Source of the DNA: Flavivirga abyssicola
GTDB taxonomy: Bacteria > Bacteroidota > Bacteroidia > Flavobacteriales > Flavobacteriaceae
DNA length: 64,000 nt
Reading direction: 5' to 3'
Assembly: GCF_030540775.2 (NCBI RefSeq)
Contig: NZ_CP141266.1
Location: forward strand, 3,025,001 to 3,089,000
Under the pieces are notes generated by a model. That model was not told the origin of the DNA and ran no database searches. It worked only from the letters and a program-made list of their open reading frames with translations. Positions 20,488-28,546 of this stretch are shown here, one piece after another (the stretch's first letter is position 1; every line of letters starts with the position of its first letter). The position numbers and the translations under genes are program-made.

Positions 20488-22383
20488 ATGAAAAAAAGAT
20501 TACTAATACTACCGTTATTGACATTACTATTTGTAAATGTATCCTTTGGTCAAAAAGGAGTAGCCAGAAAAGCAAAGAAAACATACAATAATTTATCGTA
20601 TGTAAAAACGACCGAACAACTATTGGAAGTTGTAAACGAAGGGAATAGAGACCCAGAGTTATTAGAGAATTTAGCCAATTCCTTTTATTATAATGGGAAA
20701 ATGGAAGAAGCTTCACAATGGTACGGAGAGTTAATAGCTCAAAAAGGGGAAACCATAAATCCTGAAAACTACTTTAGATACTCTCAAGCCTTAAAAGGCA
20801 TAGGAGCTTATGACAAAGCAGATAAAATCTTAGAAGAATTTATAAGATTACAACCAGAAGATTCTAGAAGTAAACTATTTCAAGCAGACTATCTGGAAAC
20901 GATTGAAAAACGTTCGGATAATTTTGAGATGAATAACCTAGAAATCAATACTGCGTTCTCAGATTTTGGAACCTCAATACATCAGGAGCAATTAATATTT
21001 GCATCCTCAAGGGGAGAAGACGAAGAACTATACAATTGGAACGAACAGCCCTTTTTAGATATCTATGAGTTAAATGCAGACGGAACAGCCACAGAGATAA
21101 AAGGAGAAATCAATACAAAATACCACGAATCGTCGACAGCTTTTACTAAAGATGGTAAAACAGTATATTTTACAAGAAACAATTACTATAAAGGTGAATT
21201 CAAGAAGAATTCGAAAAGAATACACGGCTTAAAAATATATAAAGCTGAATTGAAAGAAGAAGGCTGGACAAATATAGAACCGTTATCATTTAATAGTGAT
21301 GACTATAATGTGGCCCATCCTGCTCTCAGTGTAGATGAGACAAAATTATATTTTGCATCCGATATGGAAGGCACTTTAGGAGCATCCGATATTTATGTAG
21401 TAGCAATAAATGAAGACGGCAGTTATGGTGAACCAAAGAATCTAGGTTCTAAAATAAATACTGAAGGTAGAGAGAACTTCCCATATGTAAGTAATAAAGG
21501 GACTTTGTATTTTTCATCAGATGGTCACCCAGGTTTAGGAGGTTTAGATGTGTTCTCTTTTAAGAATATTGAAAAAATAACCACTTCAAATAATAAACCA
21601 ATCAATGTTGGGAAACCAATCAACAGTTCGAAAGATGACTTTGAGTATATTATAAATGAAACTAACTACAAAGGCTATCTATCTTCGAATAGAAAAGGCG
21701 GAAAAGGAGATGACGATATTTATAGCTTTACAAGAAATCCATATCTACAATATATAACAGGAACTGTAGTGGATAAAAATACAACCCAGATTATAGCCGA
21801 TGCAGATGTATTAATTTATAATCATGCAAATGAATTAGTGAAGACATTAAAATCTGATGCAAATGGCGAGTTTAGTTTAAAACTATCAGGAAGTCATAGT
21901 GATTATAAATCACAAGTCACTAAAGCAAACTATAAAGAAGGTGTAGAAGCTTTTAATATCGACACAGATGAACTAGAGTTACAAATAGCTATAAAGTTAG
22001 AACCTAATGAGGTAGACCTATTTAGGCTATTAGACTTAAACCCTATCTATTTTGATTTTGATAAGGCCATTATACGACCAGAAGCAAAGCAAGAATTAGT
22101 GAAGATAATAAATTATATGAAGGCATATCCAAATACAAAAGTAGATATACGATCGCATACAGACTCAAGAGGAAATAAATCATATAATTTAGATTTATCA
22201 AAAAGAAGAACTAAATCAACCATAAACTACCTAATAAAAGAAGGCGGTATAGAAGCGAGCAGATTATCAGGTCAAGGCTATGGTGAAACAATCTTAATAA
22301 ACAAATGCACAACTAGTGTGAAGTGTAGTGAAGAAGAACATCAAGCAAATAGAAGAAGTGAGTTTATATTAGTAGAAGACTAA
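20488..22383 (+). CDS. OmpA-family protein with TPR, PD40 propeller and peptidoglycan-binding domain (T9SS-associated)
   Basis: This 631-residue protein has a signal peptide (about residues 1-21, ending SFG), TPR-like helices at about 40-130, WD40-like PD40 repeats at about 150-410 (motifs such as LYFASDMEG and LYFSSDGHPGLGG), a carboxypeptidase-regulatory-like beta sandwich at about 421-500, and an OmpA domain at about 518-631. The OmpA part carries YFDFDKAIIRPEAKQEL and the peptidoglycan-binding pattern SHTDSRGNKSYNLDLSKRR. This order matches PorE-like proteins that tie the T9SS to peptidoglycan. It ends the adhesin operon, before the terminator at 22405-22437. Confidence 0.9.
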   Translation: MKKRLLILPLLTLLFVNVSFGQKGVARKAKKTYNNLSYVKTTEQLLEVVNEGNRDPELLENLANSFYYNGKMEEASQWYGELIAQKGETINPENYFRYSQALKGIGAYDKADKILEEFIRLQPEDSRSKLFQADYLETIEKRSDNFEMNNLEINTAFSDFGTSIHQEQLIFASSRGEDEELYNWNEQPFLDIYELNADGTATEIKGEINTKYHESSTAFTKDGKTVYFTRNNYYKGEFKKNSKRIHGLKIYKAELKEEGWTNIEPLSFNSDDYNVAHPALSVDETKLYFASDMEGTLGASDIYVVAINEDGSYGEPKNLGSKINTEGRENFPYVSNKGTLYFSSDGHPGLGGLDVFSFKNIEKITTSNNKPINVGKPINSSKDDFEYIINETNYKGYLSSNRKGGKGDDDIYSFTRNPYLQYITGTVVDKNTTQIIADADVLIYNHANELVKTLKSDANGEFSLKLSGSHSDYKSQVTKANYKEGVEAFNIDTDELELQIAIKLEPNEVDLFRLLDLNPIYFDFDKAIIRPEAKQELVKIINYMKAYPNTKVDIRSHTDSRGNKSYNLDLSKRRTKSTINYLIKEGGIEASRLSGQGYGETILINKCTTSVKCSEEEHQANRRSEFILVED

Positions 22384-22404
22384 CTTCAATAGATATCGAA
22401 TAAA

Positions 22405-22437
22405 GAAAAGCATTCATATAATTATGGATGCTTTTTT
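22405..22437 (+). terminator. Terminator of the adhesin operon
   Basis: The stem AAAGCATTC / GGATGCTTT (one G-T pair) is followed by a T-tract, 22 nt after the OmpA-like stop codon. Confidence 0.75.
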
Positions 22438-22493
22438 ATTTCATAGTTAAGCTTTAATTTCTGATTAGAATATGTTTTTTAATATTTACTTGG

Positions 22494-22501
22494 TATTTTT
22501 G
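22494..22501 (+). promoter_or_regulatory. -7 box upstream of idi
   Basis: TATTTTTG matches TAnnTTTG and ends only 7 nt before the idi ATG at 22509. If used, the mRNA would have almost no leader. No TTTG element was found at the normal -33 distance, so this call is tentative. Confidence 0.35.
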
Positions 22502-22508
22502 CTATTCT

Positions 22509-23033
22509 ATGAAAGAAGAAAAGGTAATTCTAGTAAATGAAAATGATGAGCAAATCGGATTGATGCCTAAAATGGAGGCTCATGAAAAAGCTTTATTACA
22601 TCGCGCATTTTCTGTTTTTGTTTTTAATAATAAAAATGAATTAATGCTTCAGCAGCGCGCTTTAAATAAATACCATTCTCCAGGACTTTGGACGAACACA
22701 TGTTGTAGTCATCAACGTGATGGAGAAACTAATATTGAAGCAGGAAAAAGGCGATTACAAGAAGAAATGGGATTTGTAGTGGACTTGCAAGAATCCATTT
22801 CATTTATCTATAAAGCGCCATTTGATAATGGATTAACCGAACATGAGTACGACCATGTATTATTAGGTAATTATAATGGAAAACCTACTATTAATCTAGA
22901 TGAAGTAGCTGGCTGGAAATGGATGCCTTTAGAGAAAATTAAGGAAGATATTCTACTAAAACCGGAATTATATACAGAATGGTTTAAGGTGATTTTTGAT
23001 AAATTCTACGAACATATAAATATTTCTAAATGA
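22509..23033 (+). CDS. idi: Isopentenyl-diphosphate delta-isomerase, type I
   Basis: This 174-residue Nudix-fold enzyme interconverts isopentenyl and dimethylallyl diphosphate in isoprenoid synthesis. Visible active-site features are metal-ligand histidines His25 and His31, the segment WTNTCCSH with the catalytic Cys66 (aligned by the WTN..CxH pattern) and His68, the Nudix-like stretch RRLQEEMGF, and the acidic EHEYDHV. The length fits the bacterial type I enzyme. Its last four bases overlap the start of the next gene (ATGA at 23030-23033), so idi, the PTPS gene and manA form an operon. Confidence 0.95.
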   Translation: MKEEKVILVNENDEQIGLMPKMEAHEKALLHRAFSVFVFNNKNELMLQQRALNKYHSPGLWTNTCCSHQRDGETNIEAGKRRLQEEMGFVVDLQESISFIYKAPFDNGLTEHEYDHVLLGNYNGKPTINLDEVAGWKWMPLEKIKEDILLKPELYTEWFKVIFDKFYEHINISK

Positions 23034-23440
23034 AAGTAACAGTTAGTAGAAAAGCACATTTTAATGCAGCACATCGTCTGTACAGAAAAGATTGGAGTTT
23101 TGAAAAGAATGATGCTATTTTTGGTAAATGTAACAATCCAAACTTTCATGGTCATAATTATGAACTCATTGTTAGTATTACAGGAGAGATTGATCAGGAA
23201 ACAGGCTATGTTATTGATATGAAAATTTTAAAAGAGATTATTAAGGCTGAAGTTGAAGATGCTTTCGATCATAAAAACTTAAATGTAGAAGTACCAGAAT
23301 TTAAAGACTTAAACCCAACAGCAGAAAATATAGCTGTCGTAATTTACAATAAAATAAAGCCAAAATTGACATCACATTTAGAATTAGAAATTACATTATT
23401 TGAAACACCTCGTAATTTTGTAACCTATTCAGGAAAATAA
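23030..23440 (+). CDS. 6-pyruvoyl-tetrahydropterin synthase / 6-carboxytetrahydropterin synthase family
   Basis: This 136-residue enzyme belongs to the PTPS/QueD family, which acts on dihydroneopterin triphosphate. The zinc ligands are His15 (FNAAHR), His40 and His42 (FHGHNYE); the catalytic cysteine is Cys34 in FGKCNNPNFHGH; the substrate-binding ETPRN motif lies near the C-terminus. Sequence alone does not separate the queuosine route (QueD) from pterin synthesis; the CNNPNFHGHNY segment resembles eukaryotic-type PTPS. It overlaps idi by 4 bp and is 4 bp from manA, so it is translationally coupled in an operon with no other queuosine gene. Confidence 0.88.
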   Translation: MKVTVSRKAHFNAAHRLYRKDWSFEKNDAIFGKCNNPNFHGHNYELIVSITGEIDQETGYVIDMKILKEIIKAEVEDAFDHKNLNVEVPEFKDLNPTAENIAVVIYNKIKPKLTSHLELEITLFETPRNFVTYSGK

Positions 23441-23444
23441 ATAA

Positions 23445-24416
23445 ATGAACAATACATTGTATCCCATTAAATTCCGCCCAATTTTAAAAGATAAAATCTG
23501 GGGAGGACAAAAATTAAAAACCATTCTTAATAAAGAAAGCAACCTTCCAAATATAGGAGAAAGTTGGGAAATTAGTGATGTAGAAGGAGATACATCCATA
23601 GTCTCAAACGGAACCTTAAAAGGGCATTCTTTAAAAGAACTTTTAGAAACTTTTAAAGGGCATTTAATAGGAGATAAAAACTATAAGGTATTTGGGAATA
23701 AATTTCCTTTGCTTATAAAGTTTATTGATGCTCGAGAAGATTTATCAATTCAATTACACCCTAATGATGAGTTGGCAGCTAAAAGGCATAACTCTTTTGG
23801 TAAAACAGAAATGTGGTATACACTTCAAGCGGATGAAGGTTCTAATTTAATAGTTGGTTTTAATCAAGATATGACTTCAGAAAAGTATTTAAGTCATTTA
23901 GAAGATAAAACACTTACTGATATTTTAAATTTTGATGAAGTAAAAGTTGGAGATACTTATTTTATAGAAGTTGGACGTATTCATGCTATTGGAGCAGGAG
24001 TTATGGTAGCCGAAATACAACAAACAAGCGATATTACTTATCGCGTTTATGATTGGGATAGAGTAGATGATGAAGGTAATGAAAGGGAATTGCATAATGA
24101 TCTGGCAATTGATGCCTTCGATTTTAATATGCCAGATAATTTTAGAGTAGCATATTCTAAAACAGAAAATAAATCTAACGAAATGGTAAGTTGCCCTTAT
24201 TTTACAACTAGCTATTTAAAGGTTACTGAAGTACTTAAAAAGAAAAATGAACATGATTCATTTTTAATATATATGTGTGTAGAAGGTGATGCAGAAATTT
24301 TGGTTAACGATATTTCTGAGCCTATTAAAAATGGAGAAACGATATTGTTACCAGCAGCAATTACTGACTATGAAATTGCTTCTAAAAATGCTACACTATT
24401 GGAAGTTTATGTTTAA
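23445..24416 (+). CDS. manA: Mannose-6-phosphate isomerase, class I
   Basis: This 323-residue cupin-fold zinc enzyme interconverts fructose-6-phosphate and mannose-6-phosphate. The metal-site segment IQLHPNDELA, the glutamate in GKTEMWY and the conserved block GRIHAIGAGVMVAEIQQTSDITYRVYDWDR identify the short class I form found in many Bacteroidetes and Gram-positive bacteria (about 310-330 residues). The mannose-6-phosphate made would feed GDP-mannose and surface polysaccharide synthesis. It starts 4 bp after the PTPS gene stop. A -7 type box overlapping its stop (24414-24421) could drive the next gene separately. Confidence 0.95.
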   Translation: MNNTLYPIKFRPILKDKIWGGQKLKTILNKESNLPNIGESWEISDVEGDTSIVSNGTLKGHSLKELLETFKGHLIGDKNYKVFGNKFPLLIKFIDAREDLSIQLHPNDELAAKRHNSFGKTEMWYTLQADEGSNLIVGFNQDMTSEKYLSHLEDKTLTDILNFDEVKVGDTYFIEVGRIHAIGAGVMVAEIQQTSDITYRVYDWDRVDDEGNERELHNDLAIDAFDFNMPDNFRVAYSKTENKSNEMVSCPYFTTSYLKVTEVLKKKNEHDSFLIYMCVEGDAEILVNDISEPIKNGETILLPAAITDYEIASKNATLLEVYV

Positions 24417-24443
24417 TTTTGCAATCAAATAAAAATACAGATT

Positions 24444-24713
24444 ATGGCAAATGTTAGAGACCTAAAAAAAGACATTAATTATGTTTTAGGTGATATTATT
24501 GAAGCAGTTTATGTTTGGGAATACGCAAACACAGACAAAGATACAAAAAAGAGTGAGGCAATTATTGACGAAGCAATTGCTACTTTTGATGAATTGATAG
24601 CTAAAGTTAATGCTAAAGATGTTGAAAACGCAAAAGCACATTTTAAAGCAATTAATGTGGAGCTAGAAAATAAAGGTAGAGCTTTAATAGAAAAAATTAA
24701 TAAATTAGGATAA
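24444..24713 (+). CDS. Small conserved helical protein, function unknown
   Basis: The 89 residues are predicted to be almost entirely alpha-helical and charged, with no signal peptide or membrane segment. It opens MANVRDLKKDINYVLGDIIE and has a second helix pair around residues 36-85. It looks like a small protein conserved in Flavobacteriia, but I recognise no named family. It lies 27 bp after manA and just before the tRNA-Thr promoter. TAATTTTG at 24414-24421 is a possible -7 box for it. Confidence 0.75.
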   Translation: MANVRDLKKDINYVLGDIIEAVYVWEYANTDKDTKKSEAIIDEAIATFDELIAKVNAKDVENAKAHFKAINVELENKGRALIEKINKLG

Positions 24714-24730
24714 ATTTTTTAACGGACTAC

Positions 24731-24760
24731 TTGCAAATGTTAAATTAGATATTATATTTG
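24731..24760 (+). promoter_or_regulatory. Promoter of tRNA-Thr
   Basis: TTG (24731-24733), a 19-nt spacer and TATATTTG (24753-24760) match the Bacteroidetes consensus. The mature tRNA begins 14 nt after the box, which fits a short 5' leader removed by RNase P. Confidence 0.75.
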
Positions 24761-24774
24761 CAACCGTTAAATAA

Positions 24775-24848
24775 GCCGATGTAGCTCAGCTGGCTAGAGC
24801 AGCTGATTTGTAATCAGCAGGTCGTGGGTTCGAGTCCCTCCATCGGCT
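24775..24848 (+). tRNA. tRNA-Thr (anticodon TGT)
   Basis: A full cloverleaf is present: acceptor arms GCCGATG (24775-24781) and CATCGGC (24841-24847), discriminator T, D arm GCTC..GAGC, anticodon stem GCTGA/TCAGC with loop TTTGTAA giving anticodon TGT, and T arm GTGGGTTCGAGTCCCTC. CCA is not encoded. A copy of its 3' end occurs 116 bp downstream (24947-24967). Confidence 0.97.
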
Positions 24849-24922
24849 CTTGAAATTTTGAAAAGCGTATCAGGTAACTGACTTAAGTTTTGTTATTAAA
24901 CTAAAAGTGGTTGGGGCGAGAA

Positions 24923-24967
24923 GTTTATCCTGAGTGCAGTCGAAGGGAGTCCCCTCCATCGGCTCTT
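24923..24967 (+). repeat. REP-like motif fused to a copy of the tRNA-Thr 3' end
   Basis: TCCTGAGTGCAGTCGAAGGG (24928-24947) resembles the CCTGAGcgnAGTCGAAGG short palindromic repeats seen across many bacteria. It runs straight into GAGTCCCCTCCATCGGCTCTT (24947-24967), which matches the tRNA 3' end at 24832-24851 except for one extra C. A duplicated tRNA end is what integrative elements leave behind, but the 100 bp between the copies hold no genes. Confidence 0.6.
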
Positions 24968-24975
24968 ATAGAAAC

Positions 24976-25010
24976 AAAAAAAGACCTTTTCAAATGAAAG
25001 GTCTTTTTTT
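24976..25010. terminator. Bidirectional terminator
   Basis: The stem AAAAAAAGACCTTT / AAAGGTCTTTTTTT has loop TCAAAT. It lies between the plus-strand tRNA and the end of the minus-strand DUF4369 gene and can serve both. Confidence 0.85.
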
Positions 25011-25031
25011 GTTTTGTTTGAAATTTTTGCT

Positions 25032-25730
25032 TTATTTTTTCGAAGTTTTTATTTTATCAATATACAGTTGCAATTCTTTACCATACTTAGATTTTTTAAC
25101 TTTTGGTGTCAAGTTATTATTTATAGTGTCAAGAAACTTAACTCTGGCATTGTAGATTTCTGAAAGCGCAAGATAGGGTGCTACTTCGCTATCAGTATTA
25201 TTTAATGCGAAATTTACTGTGTATAAATATTTTCTTTTTAATGCATTATCGGATTCTTTTTTAAGAGCACGAACTTTAGCTGTATCGTTATTTTTTTGAG
25301 CTACAAAATGTTCTTTTATCAAGTCTAGGTTTCTATTATTCATTCTAGATATAATAGTATTGTATTCTTCTAAGACTTTCTGTTGATCTGATCCGTTAAT
25401 TTTTGCATCAAAAACAAAGTTTTTTAATGTACTATTAATTTCTGTTATGCCTTTATCCGCAAAAAAAGTAATTCTATCTTCCTCCGAGCTATTTTTATCT
25501 AAGTACAAAAAGAATACTTCTGGAGATTCTAAATCCGAATGTAATTCAAATTGAGAGTTACCATTTATAACTAAAGAGTCTACAGTTACTAAAACAGTAT
25601 CATTAGCTTTTTTAAGATAAATCGTTCCTTTTTTTAAATCTTTGATGTTACCTTTAACTATTAAATCATGCTGTTTTTCATTACAGGAGATTATTAAAAA
25701 AGCTAAAAACAAGAATGAGAATTTTTTCAT
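25032..25730 (-). CDS. DUF4369 domain lipoprotein
   Basis: This 232-residue protein is a predicted lipoprotein: signal MKKFSFLFLAFLIISC with the lipobox Cys at residue 16. The DUF4369 beta-sandwich follows (about residues 24-115: VKGNIKDLKKGTIYLKK...), the domain often found at the N-terminus of thioredoxin-like proteins in Bacteroidetes. Here no thioredoxin domain or CxxC motif follows, only a charged helical C-terminal half, so an enzyme function is not supported. It probably sits at the cell envelope. It starts 47 bp downstream of the DUF819 gene on the same strand and may be cotranscribed with it. Confidence 0.85.
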   Translation of the reverse strand: MKKFSFLFLAFLIISCNEKQHDLIVKGNIKDLKKGTIYLKKANDTVLVTVDSLVINGNSQFELHSDLESPEVFFLYLDKNSSEEDRITFFADKGITEINSTLKNFVFDAKINGSDQQKVLEEYNTIISRMNNRNLDLIKEHFVAQKNNDTAKVRALKKESDNALKRKYLYTVNFALNNTDSEVAPYLALSEIYNARVKFLDTINNNLTPKVKKSKYGKELQLYIDKIKTSKK

Positions 25731-25777
25731 TTTAAAATTAATTTGAGAGCGCTAATATCTAAAAATATTATTTAAAA

Positions 25778-27046
25778 TTAACCTGCAACCGAAGCTAATT
25801 CCATTAAAGTAGCACAGAGTAAAGCAGAAAACGTACCAATGGCATATCCAACAACAGCCAGTAATACACCAACTGTTGCTAATGATGGATGAAAAGCCGC
25901 AGCAACAATGGGTGCAGATGCAGCCCCACCAACATTTGCTTTGCTGCCAACAGCTAAAAAGAAATATGGTGCTTTAATAATTTTAGCAACAACGATAAGT
26001 AGAAGAACGTGTATTGCCATCCAAATGAGTCCTACTGCTAACAATCCAGGGTTTTCAAAGATTGAACCCAAATCCATTTTCATACCAATACTTGCAACTA
26101 AAATGTAAATAAAAACACTTCCTAATTTACTAGCTCCTGCACCTTCATATTTTTTTGCTCTTGTAAATGATAAAATAATCCCTATTACGGTTGCAATGGT
26201 AATCATCCAAAAGAAAGTAGAGGTAAAAGAAGCTAAGGCAGAAGATTTATCATTAAAGACCTCAAAATTGGTAGTTAAAAAAGTAGAGATTTTATTTGAT
26301 CCAAAATGAGCTATAGCGACTACAGTAAAAGCAATTCCGAACATGATCATATAATCTGTTAGGTTAGGGATTTTTGAAACACTTTTTTCATAGTTAATAA
26401 CTTTTTGCTTCAGTTTTTCAATAGCAGTATTATCAGCTTTAAGCCATTTGTCTATTTTATCTTTTCGTCCTATCCCAAATAATAAAACCGCCATCCATAT
26501 TTGAGCCACAACAATGTCTACAAGAATCATAGCGCCGTACTTCTCTGGATTATATTTAAATATTTCATACATGGCCGTTTGATTTGCTCCTCCACCAATC
26601 CAGCTTCCTGCTAAAGTAGAAAGTCCACGCCAAACAGCATCAGGGCCAACACCTCCAACCGTTTCAGGGCTTACTATTGATATTAAAAGTATGGAAATTG
26701 GTCCACCAATAATGATTCCTATAGTTCCTGTAAGAAACATTATCAATGCTTTAGGGCCTAAGTTGAATACAGATTTTAAATCTAGACTTAGCGTCATTAA
26801 AACCAATGCTGCTGGTAATAGATAGTCTTTAGAAATATTATAAATTTTTGATGTATTAGGAGAGATTAGTCCCAGCGAATTTAAAACTGCTGGTAGTAAA
26901 TAACACATTAAAAGGGCGGGTATTATGCTGTAAAATTTAGCCCAAAATCCTGTTTTTATTGTGGATGTGTAAAAAACTAATGCTAGCATTAACATTAGTA
27001 GTCCAAAAGCAATGGTGTCATTAGTAAATAGAGGTTGATTGGTCAT
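25778..27046 (-). CDS. DUF819 family integral membrane protein
   Basis: This 422-residue protein has about eleven predicted membrane segments across its whole length. Conserved blocks such as PDAVWRGLSTLAGSWIGGGANQTAM (residues about 133-157) and SKANVGGAASAPIVAAAFHP near residue 370 identify DUF819 (YjcL-like). These look like duplicated inverted halves of a secondary transporter, and the GGGANQ and NVGGAAS motifs are likely to line a substrate path. The substrate is unknown. The ATG at 27046 follows an A+T-rich leader. A DUF4369 lipoprotein gene lies downstream. Confidence 0.85.
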   Translation of the reverse strand: MTNQPLFTNDTIAFGLLMLMLALVFYTSTIKTGFWAKFYSIIPALLMCYLLPAVLNSLGLISPNTSKIYNISKDYLLPAALVLMTLSLDLKSVFNLGPKALIMFLTGTIGIIIGGPISILLISIVSPETVGGVGPDAVWRGLSTLAGSWIGGGANQTAMYEIFKYNPEKYGAMILVDIVVAQIWMAVLLFGIGRKDKIDKWLKADNTAIEKLKQKVINYEKSVSKIPNLTDYMIMFGIAFTVVAIAHFGSNKISTFLTTNFEVFNDKSSALASFTSTFFWMITIATVIGIILSFTRAKKYEGAGASKLGSVFIYILVASIGMKMDLGSIFENPGLLAVGLIWMAIHVLLLIVVAKIIKAPYFFLAVGSKANVGGAASAPIVAAAFHPSLATVGVLLAVVGYAIGTFSALLCATLMELASVAG

Positions 27047-27218
27047 AATAAGTTTTAACTGTTAAAAATTGCAATATATAGAAAATTTAAAAAGGATTAA
27101 TTTTAGTTTGGCACGGATATTGATGTATGTATAATAATTATATTTAATTAAAAGTTTATTGAGTGGTTACTTTAAACTTAAAATGTAATTCATATTTTTG
27201 GTTAGTTAGTTAGTTAGT

Positions 27219-27248
27219 AAAAAAGCATCCTTTTCAGGATGCTTTTTT
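27219..27248. terminator. Bidirectional hairpin terminator
   Basis: The stem AAAAAGCATCC / GGATGCTTTTT has loop TTTTCA and is flanked by A and T runs, next to a short (GTTA)n run at 27201-27218. TATTTTTG at 27193-27200 fits a -7 box, but the transcript it would make is only about 45 nt. No gene immediately upstream on the plus strand explains it. Confidence 0.6.
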
Positions 27249-27561
27249 TATTACTAATGTTTTGGACTAAGGCTAGTTTATTGTAATGATACTATTAATA
27301 AGGCTTGTATTTGTGGATATCATAAAGCAATTATACACTAATATGTAAATAGACTATTTTATCCCGCAAAGGAAAACCTTAAATGGTCATTTATTAAAAG
27401 TAATAAAGAGAGATTAATAACTCTGAAGCTTTTTTTATAAAAACCTAAAACCTATTCCATATATAAATAACTTTTTAAAAAGTCCAAATATTTAAAACTT
27501 TAATTATGTATTTCGACGATATTAATGGTCTTTTCGTCTGTAAATGTTAAAATTTAGTGTA

Positions 27562-27617
27562 TTTTGTCGATTTTATGTGTTTTTTGTCGTTTTAAATCAA
27601 TTATAGTTTTACTTTTG
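27562..27617 (+). promoter_or_regulatory. Candidate promoter with paired TTTTGTCG motifs
   Basis: TTTTGTCG occurs at 27562-27569 and 27582-27589, exactly 20 bp apart (two helical turns), followed by TACTTTTG (27610-27617), a perfect TAnnTTTG -7 box. The spacer from the nearer TTTG (27583-27586) to the -7 box is 23 nt, longer than the normal 19-21. That would fit an activator-dependent promoter reading the paired motif. Confidence 0.45.
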
Positions 27618-27620
27618 AAG

Positions 27621-27765
27621 TGTACTAAATAACACACTTTTTAGTTCAATGGATTAATTAATTAATATTTGCATTATGAAGTACGATATAGAGACCCTAA
27701 ATCTAGATTCATAATATAAAAAGCAAATTGAAAGAAAACCGAGTTTGAGGGAACTCGGTTTTTTT
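27621..27765 (+). ncRNA. Candidate small RNA or micropeptide mRNA
   Basis: A transcript from the promoter at 27562-27617 would start near 27621 and end at the terminator at 27737-27765, about 145 nt. It contains one short reading frame, 27676-27714, encoding MKYDIETLNLDS, but no larger gene. It does not resemble a tRNA, and I did not recognise 6S RNA, tmRNA or SRP RNA. Whether it acts as RNA or through the peptide cannot be told from the sequence. Confidence 0.4.
27737..27765 (+). terminator. Terminator of the candidate small transcript
   Basis: The stem AACCGAGTT / AACTCGGTT has loop TGAGGG and is followed by five or more T. No annotated gene precedes it on this strand within 2.8 kb. Confidence 0.85.
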
Positions 27766-27820
27766 GTATCCAATTTTTAATACATTGATATTTTATCTAC
27801 ATTAGCTTATAGCTTTAATT

Positions 27821-28486
27821 ATGAGAAATCTTTTTACACTTCTATTCACGCTTTATTACGTTTTTTCTTTTGGGCAATTAGAAAGAGGGTTTACATATGT
27901 CCGTGATATTATTCCTGATTTAGAAGTAGAATTAAGATATTATACAGCAAATAATTTTGTAGGAACGCCTATTGAAGGATATGAATCAAATAGACTTATA
28001 TTAACAATAGAAACAGCAAAAAAACTAAAGTTAGTTCATGAAGCGCTACAAGAGCAGAATTTATGTTTAAAAGTTTATGATGGTTATAGGCCGCAACGAT
28101 CTGTGAATCATTTTATTCTTTGGGCCAAAGATCTAAATGATACTATTAATAAACATATATTTTATCCGGAAGTAAAAAAGAAACATTTATTTAGAGAACA
28201 ATATATAGCTTCTAGGTCTGGTCATAGTAGAGGTAGTACCGTAGATTTAACTATAATTGATGGTAATACTGGTGAGGCGTTAGATATGGGAAGTCCTTAT
28301 GATTTTTTTGGTGAAAAGTCCTGGGTGAATTATGGCAAAATTACCGATAAGCAAAAAGCGAACAGGCAATTACTACAAACTGTTATGCTAAAACATGGTT
28401 TTAGAAATTATCCAAAAGAGTGGTGGCACTTTACATTACGAGGAGAACCTTTTCCTAATACGTATTTTGATTTTCCTATTAAATAA
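27821..28486 (+). CDS. D-alanyl-D-alanine dipeptidase (VanX/DdpX family), exported
   Basis: This 221-residue zinc dipeptidase has a signal peptide (about residues 1-19, ending SFG-Q). The metal site is complete: His135 and Asp142 in SGHSRGSTVDLT, Glu200 and His203 in EWWHF, spaced as in DdpX. The conserved YDGYRPQ motif is also present. Family members cleave D-Ala-D-Ala; exported forms probably recycle peptidoglycan fragments. No vanH/vanA-type ligase or two-component genes are nearby, so vancomycin resistance is not suggested. It is a single gene, followed by a terminator at 28487-28527. Confidence 0.92.
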   Translation: MRNLFTLLFTLYYVFSFGQLERGFTYVRDIIPDLEVELRYYTANNFVGTPIEGYESNRLILTIETAKKLKLVHEALQEQNLCLKVYDGYRPQRSVNHFILWAKDLNDTINKHIFYPEVKKKHLFREQYIASRSGHSRGSTVDLTIIDGNTGEALDMGSPYDFFGEKSWVNYGKITDKQKANRQLLQTVMLKHGFRNYPKEWWHFTLRGEPFPNTYFDFPIK

Positions 28487-28527
28487 AAAAACCTGTCTTT
28501 TTTTTAAAAACAGGTTTTAATTTTTTT
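28487..28527. terminator. Terminator between convergent genes
   Basis: The stem AAACCTGT / ACAGGTTT has a T- and A-rich loop and is followed by TTTTTTT. It lies between the VanX-type gene and the minus-strand DUF6249 gene. Confidence 0.75.
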
Positions 28528-28546
28528 GATTGATGTATTAGTTATG

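Larger units (their letters stand above)
27047..27820. other. Long intergenic region with a candidate small transcript
   Basis: This 774-bp gap separates the minus-strand DUF819 gene from the plus-strand VanX-type gene. It holds the hairpin at 27219-27248, a paired TTTTGTCG motif (27562 and 27582), a -7 box (27610-27617), a 12-codon reading frame (27676-27714) and a strong terminator (27737-27765). Bases 27250-27550 show nothing recognisable. Confidence 0.6.

Noticed and set aside
24849-24967. Integrated prophage or genomic island at tRNA-Thr
   Set aside because: Only about 100 bp lies between the tRNA and the copied end, with no integrase or other gene. The duplicated end is reported as a repeat only.
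24934-25155. Plus-strand 73-residue open frame after the tRNA
   Set aside because: It runs through the tRNA-end copy and the terminator into the end of the minus-strand DUF4369 gene; no family match and no start signal.
27193-27248. Separate gene between a -7 box and the hairpin at 27219-27248
   Set aside because: The transcript would be only about 45 nt, with no coding capacity and no recognised RNA structure beyond the terminator.
27821-28486. Vancomycin-resistance gene vanX
   Set aside because: The enzyme family and metal site match, but no vanH, ligase or regulatory genes are present, so a cell-wall turnover role is more likely.
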